64,000 nt of DNA from Rhodobacteraceae bacterium NBU2976 (GTDB lineage Bacteria; Pseudomonadota; Alphaproteobacteria; Rhodobacterales; Rhodobacteraceae). The position numbers and the translations under genes were made by a program. The notes under the pieces are model-generated. The model was given only the letters and a program-made list of their open reading frames with translations, was not told where the DNA came from and ran no database searches. Every line of letters begins with the position of its first letter. Position 1 is the stretch's first letter. Shown one piece after another: positions 7,573 to 15,994 of this stretch. The stretch covers positions 1,302,001-1,366,000 of the forward strand of contig JALPRQ010000001.1 in the NCBI GenBank assembly GCA_023630215.1, written 5' to 3'.

Positions 7573-8493
7573 TCATTTCAGCGTCAAATTTGCATATCGC
7601 GATCGCATTACATGCGGGGTCATGCCATAGGCCTTGCGAAAATGTTCATAGAACTGGCTGATTGAGGCGAAACCCGATTCCAGCGTCACATGACTGATCG
7701 CCATCGAGCTTTCCAGCAGCAGCGCCCGTGCGCGATGCAGACGCATACGGATGATGAACCTTTTCATGGGCACATGCATCGTGTGTGTGAAAAGCGACAG
7801 CGCATAATTCTGATGCAACCCGGTGACACGGGCGACATCCGCGTTGGTGATTGGTTCCGTCAAATTATCCAGAATGAAGCGCACCATTTCCACAACGTGG
7901 CGAATATGTGCCGTAGGGATGACCCGCTCGTTCGCGGCATCCTGAAGCGGCAAGCGTAACCAGTCGGTCTGCGCAATTTGTGCGCGCCGCAACATGGCGT
8001 TCAGCTCGTCTTTCAGGACGTTCACGCGTTCGAAATCGTGACTGCGGTAATCTGTATACCATTGCGCCATCCGATCAGGTCCGCACAGGCTCGCGTCTAA
8101 CAGCCCAAAGCCGCCCCCCAGAATTGCCACCTGAAATTGGCCGATATGGCGCATGAACAGGAAGGCATCGAGCGGTAGATACAGGTTGGTGAGTTGCGGT
8201 GTTTCTTCACCCGTTTTATGCACTTCGGTCAGCTGATGCGGGATCCCGGCCCAAAAAATGGAAGCGCGATTCTCGGGGACGACAATCCGTTCGCCATCCA
8301 TGTCATAGACCATTGACGCCCCTGAAACCAAATTTATCTCGACATGCCCGTGCCAATGCAGGTCGGGCATGATTCCCGGCTCAAATACTCGCATCCCAAA
8401 TCGTCCAAAAGCCTTTGATTTCATGTAGAAATGTCGTTCATGGCTGGGCAGACCAGCAAGGTCTCGGGGACTGTTTTCTGGTGTGTTTGGCAT
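7573..8493 (-). CDS. AraC family regulator, MelR-like
   Basis: 306 aa. The N-terminal cupin-like sugar-sensing domain has a HWHGHVEINLV block at about residues 47-57, and the C-terminal ~100 residues are a double helix-turn-helix of the AraC type (DVARVTGLHQNYALSLF, then SGFASISQFYEHFRKAYGMTP). The whole resembles MelR, the activator of melibiose genes. It is divergent from the alpha-galactoside importer operon, whose start it most likely controls. A perfect 6-3-6 inverted repeat lies between the two genes. The inducer is inferred, not shown. Confidence 0.85.
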   Translation of the reverse strand: MPNTPENSPRDLAGLPSHERHFYMKSKAFGRFGMRVFEPGIMPDLHWHGHVEINLVSGASMVYDMDGERIVVPENRASIFWAGIPHQLTEVHKTGEETPQLTNLYLPLDAFLFMRHIGQFQVAILGGGFGLLDASLCGPDRMAQWYTDYRSHDFERVNVLKDELNAMLRRAQIAQTDWLRLPLQDAANERVIPTAHIRHVVEMVRFILDNLTEPITNADVARVTGLHQNYALSLFTHTMHVPMKRFIIRMRLHRARALLLESSMAISHVTLESGFASISQFYEHFRKAYGMTPHVMRSRYANLTLK

Positions 8494-8558
8494 GACTCTC
8501 GATCTTTAAAACCCGGAAATCATACTGAAAAAATGGTATTGTTGTGAAGCCCCTAATT

Positions 8559-8573
8559 GCGTCACGCTGACGC
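8559..8573. promoter_or_regulatory. Perfect inverted repeat in the regulator/importer intergenic region
   Basis: GCGTCA-CGC-TGACGC, a perfect 6-3-6 palindrome between the divergent MelR-like regulator and the binding-protein gene. It is a candidate operator. AraC-type proteins usually bind direct rather than inverted repeats, so another regulator is possible. Confidence 0.4.
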
Positions 8574-8651
8574 TGTTGGCGGGATAAATGAACAACAATT
8601 CCTTGCCAGCAGAACCAAATACCTGCCCATCTCGGGCATTGGGAGGAAACA

Positions 8652-10724
8652 ATGTTCAAACACAAGAGTAGCGCGTTCGCCGCGCTGTTGCTTGGTGTTT
8701 CAGCGACCGCCGTTTCGGCGCAGGTCCTGGAACCCACGACACCGCCGCAGGCGCCTAATTTCGATGCACAGGGTGAACCGATTTTTGTCAAACGATCTGA
8801 CATCTACGACTATCGGGCGCTCGACAGCTATAATGAACCTGACTTCGTTCAGGCTTTCGTCGACTCCGGCGCACTACCCCCAGTTGAAGAGCGTTTGCCG
8901 AATGAGCCGTTGGTCTACAACGTCGCCAACATGCCTGACGGTGCCGGTGAATATGGTGACGTGATGCGTCACGTGATCGGCGGTCGGCCCGAAGGCTGGA
9001 ATTTCTGGGGAGGTCAAAGCCAAGGCTGGGGCGGCATCGATATCGGCCTGACCGAATGTCTGACCCGGACCGGGCCGCTATTCACTGTTGAACCGTCGGA
9101 CCTTGAACCGATGCCAAACCTCGCCAAAAGCTGGGAATGGTCGGATGATGGCATGACCCTGACCGTGCACCTAATCGAAGGTGCGAAATGGTCCGATGGT
9201 GATCCGTTCGATACCGAAGACATCGCGTTCTATTGGGACGATGTGATCATGGATTCCGAATTGACCCCGCTGATGGGCGCCAGTCAGGCAACCTATAATG
9301 GAGCCACACTGGACATCGTGGATGATTACACCTTCACGATGAGCTTTGACACAGCCTTCCCCGAGGCGGTGCTCTATGCAATGGCCTATGGTAACTTCTG
9401 CCCTGGTCCAAGCCATGTGTTGAAACCTGAACACCCCAAATATGGCGGCGAAAGCTATGAAAGCTTCCGCAACGCCTTCCCGCCCGAAACGCTGGGTTTC
9501 CCGGTGATGGGAGCGTGGGCGGTGGTTGAATATCGTTCTGACGATATCGTCGTTCTGCGTCGCAACCCTTACTATTGGAAAGTCGACAGCGAGGGGAACC
9601 AACTGCCCTACCTCAATGAGATGCATTATCGTCTGTCCACATGGGCTGACCGCGATGTGCAGGCCGTGGCAGGGACAGGTGACTTTTCCAACCTCGAACA
9701 GGCTGAAAACTATGTGGAAAGCCTGCGTCGTGCTGCGGAAGCCGACTCTCCGGCACGTTTGGCATTTGGTCCCCGCACCATCGGCTATTCGGCGTTGCCA
9801 AACCTGTCAGCCAATGGCTGGGGTGATCCAGATGACCGGGCTCAGGCTATTCGTGACCTGAACCGCGACATCAACTTCCGTAAAGCGATCAGCTACGCGC
9901 TCGATCGTCAGCGGTTGGGGGAATCTCTGGTGAAAGGTCCGTTCACGACCATCTATCCAGGGGGCATTTACGCCGGGACGTCGTTCTATGATGCCGATTC
10001 CACGGTTTACTACCCCTACTCAGTTGAAACCGCGAAGCATTTCCTTGAGGAAGCCGGACTGGTTGATACTGATGGCAACGGGTTCGTGAACCATCCGGCC
10101 GACGTTTTGGGCGGTGCAGATGTTCAGATGACGCTGCTGGCGCAAAGCGATTACCAGACCGACAAGAACCTAGCCGAAGGGTTCGTGGCGATCATGGAAG
10201 AGGCCGGGCTGAAGGTGACGCTGAACCTGCTGCCGGGCAAGGACTATGACGACGCGCGCTATGCGGGCCGGTATGACTGGTATGTCTATCGCAACACGGC
10301 CGAAATGATCACCGTGGTGCAACAGACCACCCAGCTTGCGCCGGTTGGTCCGACGACAGCCCTGCAGCATCGTGCCAACGATGCGGGTGAAATGGACCTG
10401 CTGCCATGGGAACAGGAACTGGTTGATGTTGTTAACGCCTTCATCGCGTCGCGCGATCCGGCAGAGCGTGTGGAGTTGATGAAACGCTATCAGAAACTGC
10501 ATACCGAGAACCTGTACTCGGTCGGTCTGACCGCCTATCCGGGCGCGCTGATCATCAACAAGCGGTTTGCGAACATCCCGGCTGGTGCGCCGATCTTCAT
10601 GTATAACTGGGCGGAAGACAACATCATGCGTGAACGCGTATATGTTCCAACCGACGCTCAGCAGGATTACGAGTTGCACCCGAATACCTTGCCGTCCTCG
10701 GACGGTCCGGTGACTGCGGGCTAA
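8652..10724 (+). CDS. ABC transporter substrate-binding protein, family 5 (alpha-galactoside type)
   Basis: 690 aa, preceded by GGGAGGAA. A signal peptide (MFKHKSSAFAALLLG...) ends at about TAVSAQ, residue 24. The body is a family 5 extracellular solute-binding protein (DppA/OppA fold): LAKSWEWSDDGMTLTVHL, KWSDGDPFDTEDIAFYWDD and RKAISYALDRQRLGESLV are typical blocks. At 690 residues it is longer than classical peptide-binding proteins and close to the sugar-binding AgpA type. First gene of an importer operon followed by two GH4 enzymes, so its ligand is probably melibiose, raffinose or a similar galactoside (inference from context). Confidence 0.88.
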   Translation: MFKHKSSAFAALLLGVSATAVSAQVLEPTTPPQAPNFDAQGEPIFVKRSDIYDYRALDSYNEPDFVQAFVDSGALPPVEERLPNEPLVYNVANMPDGAGEYGDVMRHVIGGRPEGWNFWGGQSQGWGGIDIGLTECLTRTGPLFTVEPSDLEPMPNLAKSWEWSDDGMTLTVHLIEGAKWSDGDPFDTEDIAFYWDDVIMDSELTPLMGASQATYNGATLDIVDDYTFTMSFDTAFPEAVLYAMAYGNFCPGPSHVLKPEHPKYGGESYESFRNAFPPETLGFPVMGAWAVVEYRSDDIVVLRRNPYYWKVDSEGNQLPYLNEMHYRLSTWADRDVQAVAGTGDFSNLEQAENYVESLRRAAEADSPARLAFGPRTIGYSALPNLSANGWGDPDDRAQAIRDLNRDINFRKAISYALDRQRLGESLVKGPFTTIYPGGIYAGTSFYDADSTVYYPYSVETAKHFLEEAGLVDTDGNGFVNHPADVLGGADVQMTLLAQSDYQTDKNLAEGFVAIMEEAGLKVTLNLLPGKDYDDARYAGRYDWYVYRNTAEMITVVQQTTQLAPVGPTTALQHRANDAGEMDLLPWEQELVDVVNAFIASRDPAERVELMKRYQKLHTENLYSVGLTAYPGALIINKRFANIPAGAPIFMYNWAEDNIMRERVYVPTDAQQDYELHPNTLPSSDGPVTAG

Positions 10725-10737
10725 GAGTAACCTCCCT

Positions 10738-10770
10738 GGACCGGGCGGGGCGTCAGCTTCGCCCGGTTCC
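10738..10770 (+). terminator. Hairpin between binding-protein and permease genes
   Basis: GGACCGGGCG pairs with CGCCCGGTTCC across the loop GGGCGTCAGCTT; a T-run (ATTTTTT) follows about 6 bases later. It lies in the 70-bp gap after the binding-protein gene. Such hairpins commonly stabilise the upstream message or partly terminate, giving more binding protein than permease. Confidence 0.7.
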
Positions 10771-10794
10771 AACAGATTTTTTACAGGCAGAGCG

Positions 10795-11820
10795 ATGATC
10801 AAGTTTCTCGGTATAAGGCTGATGCAGGCGGTGCCGGTGCTCATGGTGATGAGCATCATCACCTTCATCATCATCAACGCCCCGCCCGGCGATTATGGTG
10901 ATTTCATCAAGTCGAATATGATCGTACAGGGCAATGCCTCGCAGGAGGCCGCCGAAGCTGCCGCAAACGTATACCGGGAAGAACACGGGCTAAACGATCC
11001 GCTGTTCATTCAGTATTTCCGCTGGGTCGGTGGGATCATAACGCGCGGCGATTTCGGCCATTCATATTATTACAACAAAGAGGTCTCCACAGTGATTTCC
11101 GAGCGGCTGCCACGCACGCTGCTCTTGGCGCTCACCTGCCACTTCTTTGCGTCGGTTTTTGGGATCTCATTCGGCATTATTGCCGCCACACGGCAATATA
11201 GCTGGGTGGATACAGTCCTTAGCTTTATTTCCTTCCTTGGGATGACCATCCCGCGTTTTCTGCTAGCGCTGATCATCCTTTACGTCCTGGCCTTCAAATT
11301 GAATGTGCAGGAACTGGGCAGTTTTTATTCCAGCCGCTATGGCGGGCAGGAATACTGGCTTGGCTGGTTCGATTTCAACTGGGCAAAGCTTTGGAACCTG
11401 ATCCAGCATGTCTGGCCGGTTGTATTCATCGCGACCATGGGCGGATTGGCCTATAATATGCGCGTGATGCGGGGGAACCTTCTGGATACGCTAAACTCAC
11501 AATATGTCGAAACCGCGCGTGCCAAGGGATTGCCCGAACGCACCGTAATATTGAAACACGCAGTGCCCAATGCGCTGCACCCGCTCGTCGCTTATCAGGG
11601 CGTGATCCTACCTTACATGCTGACCGGAGAGATCGAGGTCGCGATTGTGTTTTCGCTGGCGACGGTTGGTCCGGCGATTGTGGGCTCGATGGGGATCGGT
11701 GATGTCTATGTGACCGCAACGCTGTTGCTGGTGCTGGGCGCGACACTGATTATCGGCAATATCATCGCGGACCTGCTGCTGGCAGTTCTGGATCCGCGCA
11801 TCCGGGTTGGGAGAGACTGA
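10795..11820 (+). CDS. ABC transporter permease, DppB-like
   Basis: 341 aa inner-membrane permease of the oligopeptide/sugar importer type. An N-terminal membrane segment (about residues 10-30) is followed by a long periplasmic loop and further segments. The cytoplasmic EAA motif that docks on the ATPase is YVETARAKGLPERTVILKHA (about 232-251). The stop overlaps the next start as TGATG, so the two permeases are translationally coupled. It is the first of the two permease subunits of the alpha-galactoside importer. Confidence 0.9.
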   Translation: MIKFLGIRLMQAVPVLMVMSIITFIIINAPPGDYGDFIKSNMIVQGNASQEAAEAAANVYREEHGLNDPLFIQYFRWVGGIITRGDFGHSYYYNKEVSTVISERLPRTLLLALTCHFFASVFGISFGIIAATRQYSWVDTVLSFISFLGMTIPRFLLALIILYVLAFKLNVQELGSFYSSRYGGQEYWLGWFDFNWAKLWNLIQHVWPVVFIATMGGLAYNMRVMRGNLLDTLNSQYVETARAKGLPERTVILKHAVPNALHPLVAYQGVILPYMLTGEIEVAIVFSLATVGPAIVGSMGIGDVYVTATLLLVLGATLIIGNIIADLLLAVLDPRIRVGRD

Positions 11821-13010
11821 TGGAAAACACGCCTGATCCCAACCAGCCCAAAGATGCGTTGGCACCCACGGGGGAACCTGATCACACCGCGCCACAATAT
11901 GAAGGCGAAGCCGCCGACCAGCGTGTGTCAACGATTGCAACCGAAAGCCAAAGCTATGTCTCGCTGGTCTGGCGACGGTTCCGCCGCTCCGTCCCGGGTA
12001 TGCTGGGGCTGATCATGGTGGCGACCCTTCTGATCGTTGCCCTGTTCGCGGAATTCTTTGCGCCCATGAATCCCAAACAGCCAACCAACGCCTTTGCCCC
12101 ACCTGACAAGATCAGCTGGCATGTCCCCGGCGAGGGCTGGCGGTTGTTGCCCGTGGCGTTTCCGATTGTCGAAGGGGACGAGCTGGACCCGGTCACGTAC
12201 CAACCCTTGATGGCGCCGGATTTTGACAATCCACGCCGGATCGTGCTGTTCGCCAAGGGGTGGGAGTACGAGTTTCTGGGCATGACCTTTAACCGCCATT
12301 TCATCGGTGTCGAGGATGGCTCGCCGTTGAATATTCTGGGGACTGACAAGCTGGGCCGCGATATCCTTAGCCGCGGGATCATCGGCAGCCAGATTTCGCT
12401 GGCAATTGCGCTGACCTCGATCACCTTGATCACCATGATCGGCACGCTTGTCGGTATTGCATCGGGCTATATTGGTGGAATGTTTGATCTGTGGTTCCAG
12501 CGGTTTGTGGAAATCATCCTCGCGTTTCCGCAACTGCCGCTTTATCTCGCGCTGGCGTCGCTGATCCCGGTGACCGCCCCTTCGGGGCTGTTCCTGACCT
12601 TCGTTGTGCTGGTGATCGTCGGGCTTGGTTGGGCGCAGCTCTCGCGTGAGGTCAGGTCAAAAACCATGGCGTTACGCCGTGTCGAATATGTCCGCGCGGC
12701 CATGGCGGTCGGCGCCAGCGACGGGCGGATCATTACCCGCCACATCCTGCCCAACGTCATGAGCCATGTGATCGTTGCGGTAACGCTGGGCGTTCCGTCT
12801 ATCGTCCTGTTGGAAAGCTTTCTGGGGTATCTTGGTTTCGCGGTGAAACCGCCGCTGATTTCCTGGGGGCTTATGCTACAGGATGCCGGCACATTCTCGG
12901 TGATCGGGTCCTATCCGTGGATATTGTCACCTGTGGCGTTCGTTCTGTTAACCGTTTTCGCGTTTAACGCGCTAGGTGACGGCCTGCGCGACGCGATTGA
13001 TCCATACTAG
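11820..13010 (+). CDS. ABC transporter permease, DppC-like
   Basis: 396 aa, the second permease subunit. It is longer than ordinary DppC because of an N-terminal cytoplasmic extension (about 45 residues rich in Pro, Asp and Glu) and a large periplasmic insertion after the first membrane segment (about residues 75-165). The EAA motif is EYVRAAMAVGASDGRIITRH, toward the C-terminus. Similar long DppC-type permeases occur in sugar-type family 5 importers. It starts on the last base of the upstream stop codon and is followed after 9 bases by the ATPase gene. Confidence 0.9.
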   Translation: MENTPDPNQPKDALAPTGEPDHTAPQYEGEAADQRVSTIATESQSYVSLVWRRFRRSVPGMLGLIMVATLLIVALFAEFFAPMNPKQPTNAFAPPDKISWHVPGEGWRLLPVAFPIVEGDELDPVTYQPLMAPDFDNPRRIVLFAKGWEYEFLGMTFNRHFIGVEDGSPLNILGTDKLGRDILSRGIIGSQISLAIALTSITLITMIGTLVGIASGYIGGMFDLWFQRFVEIILAFPQLPLYLALASLIPVTAPSGLFLTFVVLVIVGLGWAQLSREVRSKTMALRRVEYVRAAMAVGASDGRIITRHILPNVMSHVIVAVTLGVPSIVLLESFLGYLGFAVKPPLISWGLMLQDAGTFSVIGSYPWILSPVAFVLLTVFAFNALGDGLRDAIDPY

Positions 13011-13019
13011 GGGGTGGCG

Positions 13020-14636
13020 ATGAACGAACTATCTCCGATCATTGATGCACAGAAAGTCGGGGTCACTTTCAAGGTTGATGGCGGCCATGTCGAAGCCGTG
13101 CGTGACGTGTCCTTTAAACTGTTCCGGGGCAAAACCACGGCGCTGGTGGGCGAAAGCGGGTCGGGAAAATCCGTGACTGCCCGCGCGGTCATGCGGTTGC
13201 TATCCAAACGCGCGACGGTTTCGGATGCAACGCGCATTTACTACGAAGACAAAGATATGGCGCACCTGTCCCCGGGCGAAATGCGCCACCTGCGTGGCAA
13301 CCGGATTTCGATGATCTTTCAGGAACCGATGTCCTCGCTAAACCCGGTCTATCGGATCGGCTCGCAGTTGATCGAGGTGATCATGCTGCATCAGAAGCTG
13401 AATAAGAAAGATGCCTGGGCCCGCGCGATCGAGCTGTTGGAGGAGGTGCGCATCCCCGACCCCGAAGCAAGGATCAACCAGTATCCGCATCAACTGTCGG
13501 GCGGGCAACGGCAACGGGTGATGATCGCGATGGCGCTGGCCAACCGGCCTGATGTGCTGATTGCTGATGAGCCGACAACGGCGCTCGATGTGACGGTGCA
13601 GGCGGAAATCCTGCATCTGATCGACGATCTGAAGGAAAAATTCGGCATGGGTGTGATCCTGATCACCCATGATCTGACCGTCGTGCGCCAGTTCGCCGAT
13701 CAGGTTTACGTCATGCAACATGGCGAGGTTCGCGAAGAAGGTCCAACCGAGGAGGTCTTTTCCAACCCCCAGCATCCCTATACCAAACGGCTGCTGGCAT
13801 CTGATCCGAAAGGCGTCGCCAATCCGCTGGAAAACACCGGTGACAGGGTGTTGGACGGCAAGGGCGTGCGTGTGCAGTTCATGCTGCGCAAAGGCGGGGC
13901 CTTCCGGGGCAGTTACGTGCCCCTGATTGCCGTTGATGGGCTGGATATCCATGTCGAACGCGGTGAAACGCTGGGACTGGTTGGCGAAAGCGGCTCGGGG
14001 AAAACCACGTTTGGGATGGCGCTTCTGGGCCTGACCAGTGCGCAGGCAGGCGAGGTAACATTCCTTGGCGACCGGTTGGACGGGAAATCCAGGCGCGAGC
14101 TGAAACCCTATCGCAGTCGTATGCAGGTGGTGTTTCAGGACCCGTTTTCCTCGCTCAATCCTCGCATGTCGGTGCGTCAGATCATTGAAGAAGGTTTGAT
14201 CGTCAACGGCATCGGTGCGAATGCCAAAGATCGTTTTAACCGGGTGAAACAGGCGCTATTTGATGCCGGGCTGCCTGATACGATCACCTCGCGTTTCCCG
14301 CACGAATTTTCCGGCGGTCAGCGGCAACGTCTGGCCATCGCGCGGGCTATTGCGCTGGAGCCGGAATTTATCCTTTTGGATGAACCGACCTCTGCCTTGG
14401 ACCTGTCGGTCCAGGCACAAATCATCGAGCTGTTGCGAAAACTGCAGCGCGAAAAAGGACTTAGCTACCTGTTCATCAGCCACGATCTGAAAGTCGTTCG
14501 GGCATTGTGCCATCGCGTGATGGTCATGCAGAACGGCCAGATCGTAGAACAGGGACCGGTCAGCGAAGTCCTCGTAAACCCGAAAACCGACTATACGCGG
14601 CGATTGGTCCGCGCAGCATTCGAGATAACAACATGA
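13020..14636 (+). CDS. ABC transporter double ATP-binding protein (DppD-DppF fusion type)
   Basis: 538 aa from the ATG at 13020, preceded by GGGGGTGG; a GTG at 13014 is possible. There are two complete ATPase domains: GESGSGKS (44-51), LSGGQRQRV and LIADEPTTALD in the first half, then GESGSGKT, FSGGQRQRL and ILLDEPTSALD in the second. One polypeptide therefore powers the importer, instead of separate DppD and DppF subunits. Its stop overlaps the start of the first GH4 gene (ATGA), coupling transport to hydrolysis. Confidence 0.93.
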   Translation: MNELSPIIDAQKVGVTFKVDGGHVEAVRDVSFKLFRGKTTALVGESGSGKSVTARAVMRLLSKRATVSDATRIYYEDKDMAHLSPGEMRHLRGNRISMIFQEPMSSLNPVYRIGSQLIEVIMLHQKLNKKDAWARAIELLEEVRIPDPEARINQYPHQLSGGQRQRVMIAMALANRPDVLIADEPTTALDVTVQAEILHLIDDLKEKFGMGVILITHDLTVVRQFADQVYVMQHGEVREEGPTEEVFSNPQHPYTKRLLASDPKGVANPLENTGDRVLDGKGVRVQFMLRKGGAFRGSYVPLIAVDGLDIHVERGETLGLVGESGSGKTTFGMALLGLTSAQAGEVTFLGDRLDGKSRRELKPYRSRMQVVFQDPFSSLNPRMSVRQIIEEGLIVNGIGANAKDRFNRVKQALFDAGLPDTITSRFPHEFSGGQRQRLAIARAIALEPEFILLDEPTSALDLSVQAQIIELLRKLQREKGLSYLFISHDLKVVRALCHRVMVMQNGQIVEQGPVSEVLVNPKTDYTRRLVRAAFEITT

Positions 14637-15994
14637 CAACAGTGACTTTCATAGGTGCGGGCAGCACCGTATTCGCCAAAAATCTTGCCGGGGATATCCT
14701 GTCGCGCGACAGCATGCGCGATGCCACGATCCGCCTGATGGATATTAATCCGCAGCGGTTGGAAGAATCCGAAATCGTGGTGGGCAAAATGGCCGCCACG
14801 CTGGGCGGCGGGGCAAAGGTTGAAACCTATACCGATCAACGCCGTGCCCTTGACGGCGCCGATTTTGTCGTCGTCTGTTTCCAGATCGGCGGATACGATC
14901 CCTGCACGGTGACGGATTTCGAGGTGCCCAAAACCTTCGGCCTGCGCCAGACCATCGCCGATACGCTCGGCATTGGCGGCATCATGCGTGGCATCCGCAC
15001 CGTCCCGCACCTCTGGTCCATCTGCGAGGATATGCAACAGGTCTGCCCGAACGCGATCATGCTCCAATATGTGAACCCCATGGCCATCAACACCTGGGCG
15101 ATTGGCGCGAAATATCCCGACATCAAACAGGTTGGCCTTTGTCACTCCGTTCAGGGCACGGCGGGGGAACTCGCCCGTGATCTGGACATCCCGGTCGAGG
15201 AAATCCGCTATACCTGCGGCGGCATCAATCACATGGCGTTTTATAAAACCTTTGAACACCGCCAGCCCGATGGCAGTTACAAGGACCTGTATCCCGCACT
15301 TCGTCAGGGCTATCTGGAGGGGCGCATTCCCAAGCCCTCAACCTGGAACCCGCGCTGCCCGAACAAGGTGCGCTATGAAATGATGATGCGGCTTGGATAT
15401 TTCGTCACCGAAAGTTCCGAACATTTCGCCGAATATGTGCCATGGTTCATTAAACGCGATCGCCCGGACCTGATCGAGAAATTCGGCATTCCGCTCGATG
15501 AATACCCCAAACGCTGCGTCGAGCAGATCGCACGTTGGGAACGCGAGGCCGCAGAATATCGCGCCGCGAACGAGGTCACGGTAAAACCGACCCATGAATA
15601 TGCCTCTGATATTGTCAATTCGGTGGTTACCGGCCAGCCCTCGGTGATCTATGGCAATATCCGCAACGCCGGATATATCCCGCAACTTCCCGAAGGTTGC
15701 GCCGTCGAAGTGCCGATCATGGTTGACGCCAACGGTCTGCAACCGACCGTGGTTCACGACATACCACCGCAACTGATCGCGCTGATGCGCACCAATATCA
15801 ACGTGCAGGACCTGACGGTTCAGGCGCTCTTGACCGAAAATCCGGACCATATCTATCACGCTGCAATGTTTGATCCGCACACGGCGGCCGAGCTGGATCT
15901 GGACCAGATTTGGGACCTGACCACCGACCTTCTGGCCGCGCATGGCGACTGGTTGCCGGAATGGGCACGTGTGAAGGACCGTAAATCGGCATGA
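14633..15994 (+). CDS. GH4 family glycosidase, alpha-galactosidase-like
   Basis: 453 aa. GH4 enzymes use NAD+ and a divalent metal and cleave by oxidation-elimination. Visible features are the N-terminal nucleotide-binding loop TFIGAGSTVFAKN, NPMAINTWA, the metal-ligand cysteine in GLCHSVQGT and the histidine in CGGINHMAFY. It resembles MelA more than the 6-phospho-glycosidases, which fits an ABC rather than a PTS uptake route. The open frame extends upstream to 14507, but ATG 14633, overlapping the ATPase stop, gives the family N-terminus. It is likely cytoplasmic. Confidence 0.88.
   Translation: MTTVTFIGAGSTVFAKNLAGDILSRDSMRDATIRLMDINPQRLEESEIVVGKMAATLGGGAKVETYTDQRRALDGADFVVVCFQIGGYDPCTVTDFEVPKTFGLRQTIADTLGIGGIMRGIRTVPHLWSICEDMQQVCPNAIMLQYVNPMAINTWAIGAKYPDIKQVGLCHSVQGTAGELARDLDIPVEEIRYTCGGINHMAFYKTFEHRQPDGSYKDLYPALRQGYLEGRIPKPSTWNPRCPNKVRYEMMMRLGYFVTESSEHFAEYVPWFIKRDRPDLIEKFGIPLDEYPKRCVEQIARWEREAAEYRAANEVTVKPTHEYASDIVNSVVTGQPSVIYGNIRNAGYIPQLPEGCAVEVPIMVDANGLQPTVVHDIPPQLIALMRTNINVQDLTVQALLTENPDHIYHAAMFDPHTAAELDLDQIWDLTTDLLAAHGDWLPEWARVKDRKSA

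Noticed and set aside
8652-14636. Importer operon as transporter for the RiPP-like unit
   Set aside because: It has a family 5 binding protein, DppBC-type permeases and GH4 genes, i.e. an uptake system for sugars, and is separated by a convergent regulator.
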